DNA of 16,246 nucleotides from JBBQIY01 sp964618405 (GTDB lineage: Bacteria > Verrucomicrobiota > Kiritimatiellia > RFP12 > UBA3636). Positions 7,849 through 15,499 of the stretch are shown here, piece by piece. The position numbers and the translations under genes are program-made. Every line of letters begins with the position of its first letter. The stretch's first letter is position 1. The stretch spans positions 1 through 16,246 of the forward strand of contig CAZUAY010000059.1 in assembly GCA_964618405.1 (NCBI GenBank). Reading direction: 5' to 3'. The notes beneath the pieces are model-generated. The model made no database searches, had not been told where the DNA came from, and saw only the letters and a list, made by a program, of their open reading frames with translations.

Positions 7849-9858
7849 TTATTCAGCTTCGAGGAAGGCGAGTTCCGAAGCGGATTGTTCCCAGAGGGTA
7901 TTGACCGTGGCGAGTTCGATTTGAATTTGCGCGAGTCTTTTGTTGATCGCTTCAAAATCAGGCTTGGCTTCGCTATCGGAGAGGGGTTTGACGAGTTCCA
8001 CTTGTTCAGCTTCCAGCTTGCCAATTCGCTCTTCAGCAGCCGTGACACGTCGCTTGAGTGAACGAATCAGCGGTAGCCGTTGATCGCGATCTGCGGAGCG
8101 TTGCTTGCGTTGTTCTTTTTTGCTGACGGTGGCCGTTGTGTCCTGTTCTTGCGTCTTCTCTGAAGTCTTTTCCTGAGTTGTTTCAACAACAACTTGTTGA
8201 GCTTTCTGCTCCGCTTTTAATTCGGCAGAAGCAGCCGACGATTCTTGGTTGAGCTTCGAGCGATAATCGTCGTAGCCACCGATGAAGCGTCGAACGCCGG
8301 TATCGGAGACTTCGATGATATTGCTCGCAACTTTCCGGACAAATTCAACGTCATGGCTCACCAAGATGATGGCACCTTCAAACTTGACGAGTTCTTCTTC
8401 GAGCGCACGGCATCCGTTGATGTCAAGATGCGTTGTTGGTTCGTCGAGAACAAGAAAATTAGGCTTGGCGGCGAAGATACGGGCAAAGGCGAGGCGGATC
8501 TTCTCGCCACCGCTGAGGACACCTGCCGTTTTAAAAGCATCATCACCGGTGAAACCGAAGCTTGCTAGAAGACTTCGCGCCATCGGCTCCGTAATCGAAG
8601 CATCTTCGTTTTTCAGCACGTTGATTAACGAGCGTTCCATCGGAATCGTCTCGGTAAAATCTTGCGAGACATAGCCCGGCACGACCTTGTGTCCGAGAAC
8701 GACTTCGCCCTCGGTCGGTGCCCGTGCCCCCACAAAGAGGCGAGAGAGCGTGCTCTTTCCCATGCCGTTGAAGCCGACGAGTGCGACATGTTCGCCCCGA
8801 CCGATATCGAACGAAACGTCGCGGAAGATCCAGTCAACGTTGTTGTAAGAAAAGCCAGCGTGTTTAACTGACAACGCGGTGGTCCCGCAATGGTGGAATG
8901 CCGGCAGCCGAATTTTCCCAGCCGTCGAGGCTTGACGCGGAACAATAATCTTTTCGATCTTTTCGATCTGCTTGATTCTCGACTGAACCTGCGGTGCTTT
9001 GGAGGGCGTGTAACGGAAGGTGTCGATGAAGCGCTGCATCTGTTCGGTGAGACGGTCTTGATTGCGTTTTGCCGCCAGCAAGTTTTCATAGCGCTGGACG
9101 CGTTCACGCATGTAGAATTCAAGACCGCCGTTGTAGCGTGTGACGGTTTTTCCGTCGACTTCGATCGTCACATTCGTCAGCGTCCGGAGCAGATAGCGAT
9201 CATGAGAAATCAACAAAAGTGTACCTTCGAATTCTCGAAGAAAGCGCTGCATCCATTCGACGGCAGGCAAGTCAAGGTAGTTGGACGGCTCGTCCAGCAT
9301 CAGGACATCTGGCTTGGCGACGAGTGTTCGGACGAGTTCAGCGCGCATTTTCCAGCCACCGCTGAATTCGGAGAAGGGGCGGTCGAAGTCGGCTGTATGG
9401 AAACCAAGGCCACCGAGCGCCTCTTTGACGCGGACCTCGAGATCGTAGCCACCGAGATGTTCATATTCGGTTTGGCGGTCGCCGAGCTTGTCAAGTGCTT
9501 GAAGGCGCTCTTTGGAATCGACCGGAAGTAGAAGGATCTTTTTTTCGATCTGATGGATTTGCGTCTCAAGTTCTTTGATTCGCTTATCGGCGCGTAACGA
9601 GTAAGAGAGTAGGGTATCGGTTGCGTCCCACTTGTTGAGCTGCTGGTGTAGATGGCCAATCGTCGGCTTGGGCCCCTCAAAAAGCACGGAGCCGTTCTCA
9701 GGCCGAATGTCGCCCGTGATGAGATTGAAGAGCGTCGATTTACCTGCGCCGTTCGGGCCGACAATGCCGCAACGCTCCCGCTGGTTGATTTTGAAGGTAA
9801 CATCGGTCAGCACATCCTGTGTGCCGAAATAGAGGCTGACATTGGAGAACGCAATCAT
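7849..9858 (-). CDS. ABC-F family ATPase (Uup/YheS-like)
   Basis: A 669-residue soluble protein with two ABC ATPase domains and no membrane segment, i.e. an ABC-F factor that acts on ribosomes during translation. Domain 1 has Walker A GPNGAGKST (34-42), signature FSGGW (165-169) and LDEPSNYLD (188-196). The charged linker (about 245-310) is typical of the tRNA-contacting arm. Domain 2 has GFNGMGKST (362-370), LSGGEK (448-453) and LDEPTTHLD (471-479). A long Lys/Glu/Gln-rich C-terminal tail (about 540-669) looks like a coiled coil, as in Uup and YheS. A GTG at 9873 would add five residues and overlap nusB by 19 bases. The ATG at 9858 is preferred: it overlaps the nusB stop as ATGA, a sign of translational coupling. 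The usual role of the family is relief of stalled ribosomes; some members protect against ribosome-targeting antibiotics. Nothing here points to resistance rather than housekeeping. Confidence 0.93.
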   Translation of the reverse strand: MIAFSNVSLYFGTQDVLTDVTFKINQRERCGIVGPNGAGKSTLFNLITGDIRPENGSVLFEGPKPTIGHLHQQLNKWDATDTLLSYSLRADKRIKELETQIHQIEKKILLLPVDSKERLQALDKLGDRQTEYEHLGGYDLEVRVKEALGGLGFHTADFDRPFSEFSGGWKMRAELVRTLVAKPDVLMLDEPSNYLDLPAVEWMQRFLREFEGTLLLISHDRYLLRTLTNVTIEVDGKTVTRYNGGLEFYMRERVQRYENLLAAKRNQDRLTEQMQRFIDTFRYTPSKAPQVQSRIKQIEKIEKIIVPRQASTAGKIRLPAFHHCGTTALSVKHAGFSYNNVDWIFRDVSFDIGRGEHVALVGFNGMGKSTLSRLFVGARAPTEGEVVLGHKVVPGYVSQDFTETIPMERSLINVLKNEDASITEPMARSLLASFGFTGDDAFKTAGVLSGGEKIRLAFARIFAAKPNFLVLDEPTTHLDINGCRALEEELVKFEGAIILVSHDVEFVRKVASNIIEVSDTGVRRFIGGYDDYRSKLNQESSAASAELKAEQKAQQVVVETTQEKTSEKTQEQDTTATVSKKEQRKQRSADRDQRLPLIRSLKRRVTAAEERIGKLEAEQVELVKPLSDSEAKPDFEAINKRLAQIQIELATVNTLWEQSASELAFLEAE

Positions 9859-10343
9859 GGAGCTGGCGACCACTCCTGAGGCGTTGCCCGTTCTTTCTGG
9901 AAGTTCTTTGAGACGGCATCGAGAATGCCATTGATGAAGCGGCCCGACTCACGGGTTCCGAAAAACTTGCAGATATCAACGGCTTCATTGATCACGACCG
10001 CCGGGGGGGCCTTCTCTTCAGCGTAGATGATTTCGAAAATTCCCATCCTTAGTACGTTGCGCTCGACGCCACCGATACGTTTGATGTCCCAGTTACGTGC
10101 ACAAGCAGAGATGCGGGTGTCAATATCTTCGCGATACCGCATGACGCCGATGACAATGTTCTCGGTAAATTTCTTGATATGCGGAGGAGGCGATTGGTCC
10201 GGCTCTTTGTCGTTTTGTAAACGCAATTGGCCTTCCCAAAAATCCTTGAAAATATCCCCCGGAGCTTTATCTTCCGTGGGATTCATATCAAGCTGAAAAA
10301 GCATTTGAACAGCCCACTCGCGGGCTTGTCTCCTAGTGGACAT
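9855..10343 (-). CDS. nusB: Transcription antitermination factor NusB
   Basis: A 162-residue all-helical RNA-binding protein. NusB pairs with ribosomal protein S10 (NusE) on the boxA RNA of rRNA leaders, keeping RNA polymerase processive. Diagnostic segments are the N-terminal RRQARE (4-9), RIGGVERNVLRMGIFEIIY in the middle of the fold, and VVINEAVDICKFFGTRESGRFING near the end; all match the family in order and spacing. A Lys/Gln/Pro-rich insert near residues 40-56 makes it somewhat longer than the 139-residue E. coli protein. It follows ribH by 31 bases, the classic ribH-nusB arrangement seen in many bacteria, and its TGA overlaps the ATG of the ABC-F gene. The last 14 or so residues carry the ribosome-binding region for that gene and may be poorly conserved. 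Confidence 0.96.
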   Translation of the reverse strand: MSTRRQAREWAVQMLFQLDMNPTEDKAPGDIFKDFWEGQLRLQNDKEPDQSPPPHIKKFTENIVIGVMRYREDIDTRISACARNWDIKRIGGVERNVLRMGIFEIIYAEEKAPPAVVINEAVDICKFFGTRESGRFINGILDAVSKNFQKERATPQEWSPAP

Positions 10344-10374
10344 CGTATTAGGCTCGATTCTGTTTGCTCGTCAA

Positions 10375-10836
10375 TTAGATCGCGTCGAGGACGGATACCA
10401 TTTCGATTGCAGCCGCTGCGGCATCCCAACCCTTGTTGCCGGCCTTCGTTCCTGAGCGTTCGATGGCCTGCTCGATGGAATCGGCGGCAATGAGACCGCT
10501 GACGACAGGAAGGTTGGTCTCAAGCGCAACGTTCGAGAGGGCCTTAGAGACTTGCGAATTAATCAAATCGGCATGCGGGGTTGCACCTTGAATGACGCAT
10601 CCCAATGCAATGATCGCATTGAATTTTTTTGTCTTCGCCATTCGCTGGACGGCGAGCGGAATTTCTGCTGCACCGGGCACGCGAACGACAACAAGATCAT
10701 CGGAGTTTGCGCCATGTCTCACCAGGCAGTCCTCGGCTCCCTTCAGGAGTTGTTCCGTGAAAAAACTGTTGAATCGGCTAATGACGATGCCGAACTTTTT
10801 GCCTTGAGCGTCTAGTTTACCTACGATTTCTTTCAT
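10375..10836 (-). CDS. ribH: 6,7-dimethyl-8-ribityllumazine synthase
   Basis: A 153-residue enzyme of riboflavin synthesis that condenses 5-amino-6-ribitylamino-uracil with 3,4-dihydroxy-2-butanone 4-phosphate to form the lumazine precursor of riboflavin; it normally assembles as pentamers or 60-mer shells. Motifs in order: SRFN (20-23), VPGAAEIPLA (53-62), ALGCVIQGATPHADLI (77-92) with active-site His88, and AGNKGWDAA (132-140) preceded by Arg127. The usual R-G-x-T in the third motif is Q-G-A-T here, which I associate with PVC-type enzymes, though not certainly. The frame is open further upstream, but the ATG at 10836 is right: GGAGA sits 7 bases before it, and the N-terminus then matches the family length. 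It heads a leftward operon with nusB and the ABC-F gene. RibBA, which makes its second substrate, is encoded divergently on the other strand. Confidence 0.95.
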   Translation of the reverse strand: MKEIVGKLDAQGKKFGIVISRFNSFFTEQLLKGAEDCLVRHGANSDDLVVVRVPGAAEIPLAVQRMAKTKKFNAIIALGCVIQGATPHADLINSQVSKALSNVALETNLPVVSGLIAADSIEQAIERSGTKAGNKGWDAAAAAIEMVSVLDAI

Positions 10837-10961
10837 GCATTTATCTCCGAACGAATTGAAGCCATGTATTAAGGGGCAAAACGGGTAAAAAATCAAGTTA
10901 AATTTCCGGAGGAAATATTCGCTCTTGCGGATATGCGGGCTTTAGGCGATAATTGAAGGGC
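10837..10961. promoter_or_regulatory. Divergent promoter region between ribH and kdsD
   Basis: These 125 A/T-rich bases separate two divergent operons and must hold both promoters. A near-palindrome, ATTTCC-GGA-GGAAAT (10902-10916), lies in the middle and is a possible operator. On the - strand TTGATT and TTAATA are 18 bases apart and could serve ribH, but the match is weak. No FMN riboswitch is evident, and the gap is short for one. Confidence 0.45.
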
Positions 10962-11936
10962 ATGAATTCACTCGACCTCGCACGTAATGTTTTTGATATT
11001 GAAATAGAGGCCCTTTCGAAGGTGCGCGACTCCTTAGACGCGCGCTTTGATAAGGCTATGACCTTGCTTTTAGGCGTGTTGGCAAAAGGTGGAAAGATCG
11101 TCATGACGGGTGTTGGTAAGAATTTACCGATTGCCGAAAAGATCTCCGCTACGCTCGCCAGCACGGGCTCCACCAGTGTGGTGCTGAACCCTTCCCAGGC
11201 GATTCACGGTGACCTTGGTATTCTCGCTCCCAATGATGTGCTCGTCGTTCTGAGCTATTCGGGCGAGTCGGATGAGGTCAAAAACCTGATCCCAGCGGTT
11301 CGTCGTTTGGGCATTCCGGTCATCGCGCTCACGGGCAATCCGAACAGTGAGCTGGCCTCCTTTAGTGAAGTCGTGTTGCAGGCGACCGTCGATCGCGAAG
11401 CGTGTCCTTTTAACATGGCACCCACGGCCAGCACAACGGCAACACTCGCCTACGGCGATGCCATAGCGATGGCACTCATCTCTGCACGAGGATTCAAACG
11501 CGAAGATTATGCTAAGTTGCATCCGGGCGGGGCGATTGGTCGTGCCTTGCTGTTGCGTGCGCGCGATGTGATGCGTACGTGTGAGCATATTGCTACCGTT
11601 CCCGAAAGCGCACGCGTTAAGGAAGTCGTTGTGGCGATGACGAAAGCGCGCGGCGGCGCAGCATTCATTGTGGATGCAGACGGCAAACTGAAGGGCATTT
11701 ATACGGACGGCGATTTCCGCAGAGGAATTGCTGGCGGCGATCACGATCTGCTGAGTCAGGAAATTTCCGCTGTTATGACGCGTAACCCGATTTCTGTTTT
11801 GCCGGATATTCTGGCAGTCGATATTCTCAGGATTATCGAGCAACGTAAAATTGATGATCTTCCCGTTGTGGATGCCGATGGCGTTCTTGTCGGCGGTATT
11901 GATATTCAAGATCTTCCAAAAATGAAGGTGATGTAG
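10962..11936 (+). CDS. kdsD: D-arabinose-5-phosphate isomerase (SIS plus two CBS domains)
   Basis: A 324-residue cytoplasmic isomerase interconverting ribulose 5-phosphate and arabinose 5-phosphate, the first committed step to Kdo and hence to lipopolysaccharide. The SIS domain (about 30-175) shows MTGVGKN (48-54), the HGDLG motif (82-86) and SYSGESDE (98-105). HPGGAIGR (187-194) holds the His of the family's active site. Two CBS domains follow (about 203-258 and 268-322), the KdsD/KpsF/GutQ layout at normal length. A TTG at 10953 would add three residues; the ATG at 10962 is preferred. The TAG stop is immediately followed by the ATG of ribBA with no gap, so the two are coupled. It leads the kdsD-ribBA-PNP-mtaB operon. 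KdsD cannot be told from the close paralogues KpsF or GutQ by sequence alone, but the chromosomal housekeeping context favours KdsD. It implies a Gram-negative outer membrane. Confidence 0.93.
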   Translation: MNSLDLARNVFDIEIEALSKVRDSLDARFDKAMTLLLGVLAKGGKIVMTGVGKNLPIAEKISATLASTGSTSVVLNPSQAIHGDLGILAPNDVLVVLSYSGESDEVKNLIPAVRRLGIPVIALTGNPNSELASFSEVVLQATVDREACPFNMAPTASTTATLAYGDAIAMALISARGFKREDYAKLHPGGAIGRALLLRARDVMRTCEHIATVPESARVKEVVVAMTKARGGAAFIVDADGKLKGIYTDGDFRRGIAGGDHDLLSQEISAVMTRNPISVLPDILAVDILRIIEQRKIDDLPVVDADGVLVGGIDIQDLPKMKVM

Positions 11937-13139
11937 ATGGATAATGATGAAGTAAAATTTGATTCTGTTGAAGCGGTTTTGCAGGATCTGCGCGACGGTA
12001 AATGCGTCTTGGTGGTTGATGACGCCGATCGCGAAAACGAAGGTGATGTGATTTGCGCAGCAGAATTCGCCACGTTGGCCAATGTCAACTTCATGGCAAC
12101 CCATGCGAAAGGGCTTATTTGTATGCCGATGTCGAAGGCGATGACCACCCAACTGGGTCTTGCCCAGATGGTCACGCAAAATACGGATATGCATCAGACG
12201 GCCTTCACCGTTTCGATCGACCATGTCGACACGACGACAGGTATTTCTGCTTACGAGCGCTCGGTTACCGCACTCAAGTCTGTTGAAGAAGGGGCCAAAC
12301 CGGAGGATTTTCGCCGCCCCGGTCACATGTTCCCGCTTGAGGCGCGTTCTGGTGGTGTACTCAGGCGCGCTGGCCACACGGAGGTCACGGTTGACCTGAT
12401 GAGAATGGCCGGCTTAAAACCCTGCGGTCTTTGTTGCGAGATTATGAACGACGACGGCAACATGGCACGACTGGATGACATTCGTGCGTTCAGAGTCAAA
12501 CACAAGTTGCGCCTTTGCTCGGTGGCAGATGTCATCGCCTACCGTTTGAGAAGTGAATCCCTTGTGGAATGCCTCGCGGATGTCGACATGCCGACGAAGC
12601 TCGGCCATTTCAGGCTGCGTATGTATAAATCGGTTCAGGACGGACTTGAACATTTAGCGCTCATTATGGGTGACCTGAGCGGACCGCCGCCGCTGGTGCG
12701 TGTCCACAGCGAATGCTTCACCGGAGACGTTCTCGGTTCGTGTCGTTGCGATTGCGGAGACCAGCTCCACGCCTCCATGGCGTTGATCGAGAAGGAGGGA
12801 CGCGGTGTCGTGCTCTATATGCGACAGGAGGGGCGCGGCATCGGTCTGCAAAACAAGTTACATGCCTATAAGCTTCAGGAGAACGGCGTGGATACGGTGG
12901 ATGCGAATGTCCAGCTTGGGTTCGCTCCCGATCTGCGTGATTATGGTATCGGCGCTCAGATCCTTTATGCACTTGGGCTCAATAAAATACGGCTTTTGAC
13001 GAATAATCCGCAGAAGATTAAGGGACTTGAAGGCTACGGATTAGATGTGGTAGAGCGTGTGCCGATTCTCACGGATGCAAATGAGTGGAGCGCACATTAT
13101 ATGATGACGAAGAAAGCTAGAATGGGACACATTTTATAG
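11937..13139 (+). CDS. ribBA: Bifunctional 3,4-dihydroxy-2-butanone 4-phosphate synthase / GTP cyclohydrolase II
   Basis: A 400-residue fusion supplying both branches of riboflavin synthesis. The N-terminal RibB half (about 1-205) makes dihydroxybutanone phosphate from ribulose 5-phosphate: it has the acidic metal motif DDADRENEGD (28-37) and RPGHMFPL (127-134) followed by GGVLRRAGHTEV. The C-terminal RibA half (about 206-400) opens GTP: the zinc ligands Cys260, Cys271 and Cys273 are present (HSEC and RCDC), then RQEGRGIGL (296-304), the HAYKLQ segment with Tyr311, LRDYGIGAQIL (333-343) and LLTNNPQK (353-360). Both sites look intact, so this is not one of the fusions with a degenerate half. 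Cys269 next to the zinc cluster is an extra cysteine. The ATG abuts the kdsD stop. It uses the same pentose phosphate as KdsD, and its product is the substrate of the divergently encoded RibH. Confidence 0.96.
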   Translation: MDNDEVKFDSVEAVLQDLRDGKCVLVVDDADRENEGDVICAAEFATLANVNFMATHAKGLICMPMSKAMTTQLGLAQMVTQNTDMHQTAFTVSIDHVDTTTGISAYERSVTALKSVEEGAKPEDFRRPGHMFPLEARSGGVLRRAGHTEVTVDLMRMAGLKPCGLCCEIMNDDGNMARLDDIRAFRVKHKLRLCSVADVIAYRLRSESLVECLADVDMPTKLGHFRLRMYKSVQDGLEHLALIMGDLSGPPPLVRVHSECFTGDVLGSCRCDCGDQLHASMALIEKEGRGVVLYMRQEGRGIGLQNKLHAYKLQENGVDTVDANVQLGFAPDLRDYGIGAQILYALGLNKIRLLTNNPQKIKGLEGYGLDVVERVPILTDANEWSAHYMMTKKARMGHIL

Positions 13140-13155
13140 CGAAGGATCAACACGT

Positions 13156-13986
13156 ATGGATACAAGAATTTTCGACGAGGCTTTCAACGCATTACCCGCG
13201 GAGATCAAAAACTCAAAGCCCGTCTGCACGATGGTGCTGGGATCGGGATGGAACAAGGCGATAAGCGGCATGCCTGTGATTTCGGAAGTGCCTTATGGTG
13301 ACATCCCGCACTTTGGCGATGCGACCGTCATCGGCCATACGGGGCGGCTCGTTCTGGTACGTCTTCCGTCTGGAGGCGAGGCGCTGGTGTTTTGCGGACG
13401 TCGTCACTGGTACGAAGGCGTCTCTTGGGAGGCCATCGTGATGCCGGTCGAGATCACGCGTAGGCTTGGCGTTGACAAAGTTCTCATTACCAACGCATCG
13501 GGTGGCATTCGTTCAGACTTGCGCGCTGGGGACATCGTCATCATCAGTGACCATATCCGCTTCACCCACCTGAACCCGCTTGCTGGGAACCACGACCCCG
13601 CGTTCGGACCGCGCTTCCCCGATCAGAGCCGTGTTTATTCGACGGAACTGCAAGCATTACTGAGCCAATCGGGTGAGGAGCTTGGGCTCAATTTAACGAC
13701 TGGCGTCTACGTCTTTGCGTCGGGCCCAGTTTTTGAAACGCCAGCCGAAATCCGCGCTTACGCGATTCTCGGTGCCGATGTCGTGGGCATGTCGACCGTA
13801 CCTGAGGCCATGTTCGCCAATGCATGCGGCATTGAAGTCGCAGGACTCAGCTTTGTCAGCAACATGGCCTCTGGCCTCTCCGGCGTAGTCCTTTCCGGCA
13901 CGGATGTCATCGAATGCGCGAAAGAAAATTCCGGCAAGATGGTGGCCCTTGTTCGAAGTTTTCTCTCAAAAATTGACCTTGCCTGA
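13156..13986 (+). CDS. punA: Purine nucleoside phosphorylase (trimeric PNP family)
   Basis: A 276-residue phosphorylase splitting purine nucleosides with phosphate into base and ribose 1-phosphate, for purine salvage. It belongs to the trimeric PNP/MTAP family: LGSG near the N-terminus (28-31), GHTGRLVLV (60-68), GRRHWYEG (81-88) with the phosphate-site His84, ITNASGGI (111-118), GPVFETPAEIR (190-200) with base-binding Glu194, GMSTVPEA (211-218) and SFVSNMASG (232-240). The Asn at 236, where methylthioadenosine phosphorylases have Asp, favours 6-oxopurine nucleosides (inosine, guanosine). In the first motif Trp-Asn replaces the common Leu-Gly after GSG, which is slightly unusual. GAAGGA lies 9 bases before the ATG. 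The gene follows ribBA by 16 bases and is followed after 2 bases by mtaB. A link with ribBA through the GTP/guanine pool is possible but inferred. Confidence 0.92.
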   Translation: MDTRIFDEAFNALPAEIKNSKPVCTMVLGSGWNKAISGMPVISEVPYGDIPHFGDATVIGHTGRLVLVRLPSGGEALVFCGRRHWYEGVSWEAIVMPVEITRRLGVDKVLITNASGGIRSDLRAGDIVIISDHIRFTHLNPLAGNHDPAFGPRFPDQSRVYSTELQALLSQSGEELGLNLTTGVYVFASGPVFETPAEIRAYAILGADVVGMSTVPEAMFANACGIEVAGLSFVSNMASGLSGVVLSGTDVIECAKENSGKMVALVRSFLSKIDLA

Positions 13987-13988
13987 TA

Positions 13989-15266
13989 GTGAAGATTGGA
14001 ATTAAAATCATGGGCTGTCGGCTTAATCATGCCGAGGCCGCAACGATAGCGGGAGCACTTGAATACGAAGGCTTCGAGGTGGTGCGCGATACCCAAAAAT
14101 ACGATGCGTTGATTTTGCACACGTGCACGATCACAGCATCAGCGCAGAGCCAGTCGCTTCGGCTCGCGCGGTCTGCCAAGCGCCAAGGCGTCGGGTGTGT
14201 GGTCATGTCTGGCTGCACGACCAGCATCGTGGACATGGCGACGATGCTGGAGTCAGGCGTCGATGCCGTTGTGAATAAGAAGAGTGGGCTTGTACACAGC
14301 GGAGGCGATGCTGTGGCTGAACGCATCGGAACAATTGTTTCTGAGGCACTCTCCGGCGGTGGGTTCCATGCTTATTTGCCGCATTTCACGTCGATTCGCG
14401 CCTCGGTAAAAGTTCAGGATGGATGCAATTTCCGATGTGCGTATTGCATTGTTCCCGATGCCCGCGGAAATCCGCGCAGTCGGCCACTCGGAGAGATCCT
14501 TCCTGAGATTACAGGACTTGCGGCAAGAGGATATCGAGAAGTGGTGCTCACGGGCGTCAACGTCGCTTGTTGGCGTGATGGCGATTTTGGATTAGCCGAT
14601 TTAGCCGCCGCAGCGTCGCAAGTCGACGGTATTGCTCGTATCCGGCTCAGCTCAATTGAGCCTGGCACCGCCGAGCGTGCGCTTGTCGACCTGATGGCTG
14701 AGGCAGGGTCTAGACTCTGCCACACGCTTCACTATCCGCTGCAGAGCGGCGATGCGGGGGTATTGCGCCGCATGCGTAGGCGTTATACACCGAATCAGTA
14801 TCGGGCGGCGGTGGACTATGCATTGGAACGGATTCCGAATCTAGGTCTCGGTGCGGACGTGATTACCGGCTTTCCCGGTGAGGATGATGCAGCTTTTGCT
14901 GAGACTGTTAAGATGATCGAGCAGTATCCTTTCGGAAATCTGCATGTTTTTCCATACAGCGAGCGACCCGGAACACCGGCAGCCGAGATGGACGGAAAAG
15001 TCCCCGTTTCGGTTCGCAAGGAACGCGCGAGAGAATTGATTGCCCTCGGCGAGCGAAAACGAAACATGTTCGCAGAATCGTTTGTCGGCTCCGAGGTAGA
15101 AGTGCTGGTTGAGCGCGTGAATGCGGTTGGTGTCGCCAATGGCTGGACGAGCGAATATGTTGACGTGCGGATTAGCGGTCTCTCATCCGAGGATGAAGGG
15201 CGGCTTCTGCTCATTCGCTCGGGGGCGGCCTCCAACGGAATTCTCTTGGGAGATTTCAACTCCTGA
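13989..15266 (+). CDS. mtaB: tRNA t6A37 methylthiotransferase MtaB (radical SAM)
   Basis: A 425-residue methylthiotransferase that converts t6A at position 37 of ANN-decoding tRNAs to ms2t6A, which steadies codon reading. The N-terminal UPF0004 domain carries its three cluster cysteines at Cys10 (MGCRLN), Cys46 (HTCTIT) and Cys76 (SGCTT). The radical SAM motif C-x3-C-x2-C is Cys146, Cys150 and Cys153 (DGCNFRCAYC), followed by GxNV (189-192), YPLQSGD (249-255) and ITGFPGE (292-298). A TRAM-like RNA-binding tail covers about 363-420. HTCTIT and GCRLN without the extra signatures of MiaB or RimO point to the MtaB branch. The start is GTG at 13989, two bases after the PNP stop, so translation is probably coupled; the next in-frame ATG would remove the start of the domain. 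It ends the operon; no clear terminator hairpin follows. Confidence 0.92.
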   Translation: MKIGIKIMGCRLNHAEAATIAGALEYEGFEVVRDTQKYDALILHTCTITASAQSQSLRLARSAKRQGVGCVVMSGCTTSIVDMATMLESGVDAVVNKKSGLVHSGGDAVAERIGTIVSEALSGGGFHAYLPHFTSIRASVKVQDGCNFRCAYCIVPDARGNPRSRPLGEILPEITGLAARGYREVVLTGVNVACWRDGDFGLADLAAAASQVDGIARIRLSSIEPGTAERALVDLMAEAGSRLCHTLHYPLQSGDAGVLRRMRRRYTPNQYRAAVDYALERIPNLGLGADVITGFPGEDDAAFAETVKMIEQYPFGNLHVFPYSERPGTPAAEMDGKVPVSVRKERARELIALGERKRNMFAESFVGSEVEVLVERVNAVGVANGWTSEYVDVRISGLSSEDEGRLLLIRSGAASNGILLGDFNS

Positions 15267-15292
15267 AAAGAAGGAAAAACTGGGACTTCGGA

Positions 15293-15499
15293 CTAGAATT
15301 GCGCTAGGTGGATATTCAACTTTCTGTCAAGCAGGTTCACGACATCTGCGTGACGGTTATGCACCGCCCAAGCACGAGCCGTGCGTCCGTCCTTGTCCCG
15401 TCCGTTCACCTCGGCTTGATTGCCGAGCAACAAGCGGACGATCTCAGTGTACCCTTCCGCAGCAGCGATAACGTCCAGGTTGTGGTTGGTGCTCTCCTC
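15293..15499 (-). pseudogene. Ankyrin-repeat remnant lacking a start
   Basis: These 68 codons on the - strand, ended by TAG, encode nearly two ankyrin repeats. The first reads AAAEGYTEIVRLLL with GNQAEVN, and the second DKDGRTARAWAVHNRHADVVNLL; both match the repeat consensus (AA..G..EIV.LLL..GA.VN..D..G.TAL..A). The frame has no ATG and opens directly after the TGA that ends the small membrane protein, in the same frame. The first repeat loses its match just after that junction. It is most likely the 3' end of a larger ankyrin gene cut off by a rearrangement. Alternatively, the TGA is a recent nonsense change in a membrane-ankyrin fusion, or is read through. No ankyrin sequence is visible elsewhere in the window. 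Confidence 0.6.

Noticed and set aside
10837..10896. Longer RibH start extending 20 codons upstream
   Set aside because: The added residues are not family-like, and the strong GGAGA site lies before the internal ATG at 10836.
11124..12377. 417-codon open frame on the - strand across the kdsD-ribBA junction
   Set aside because: It lies antisense to two clearly conserved genes, its translation is rich in Asn, His, Cys and Arg with no recognisable domain, and it crosses their boundary. It is a by-product of the codon use of the real genes.
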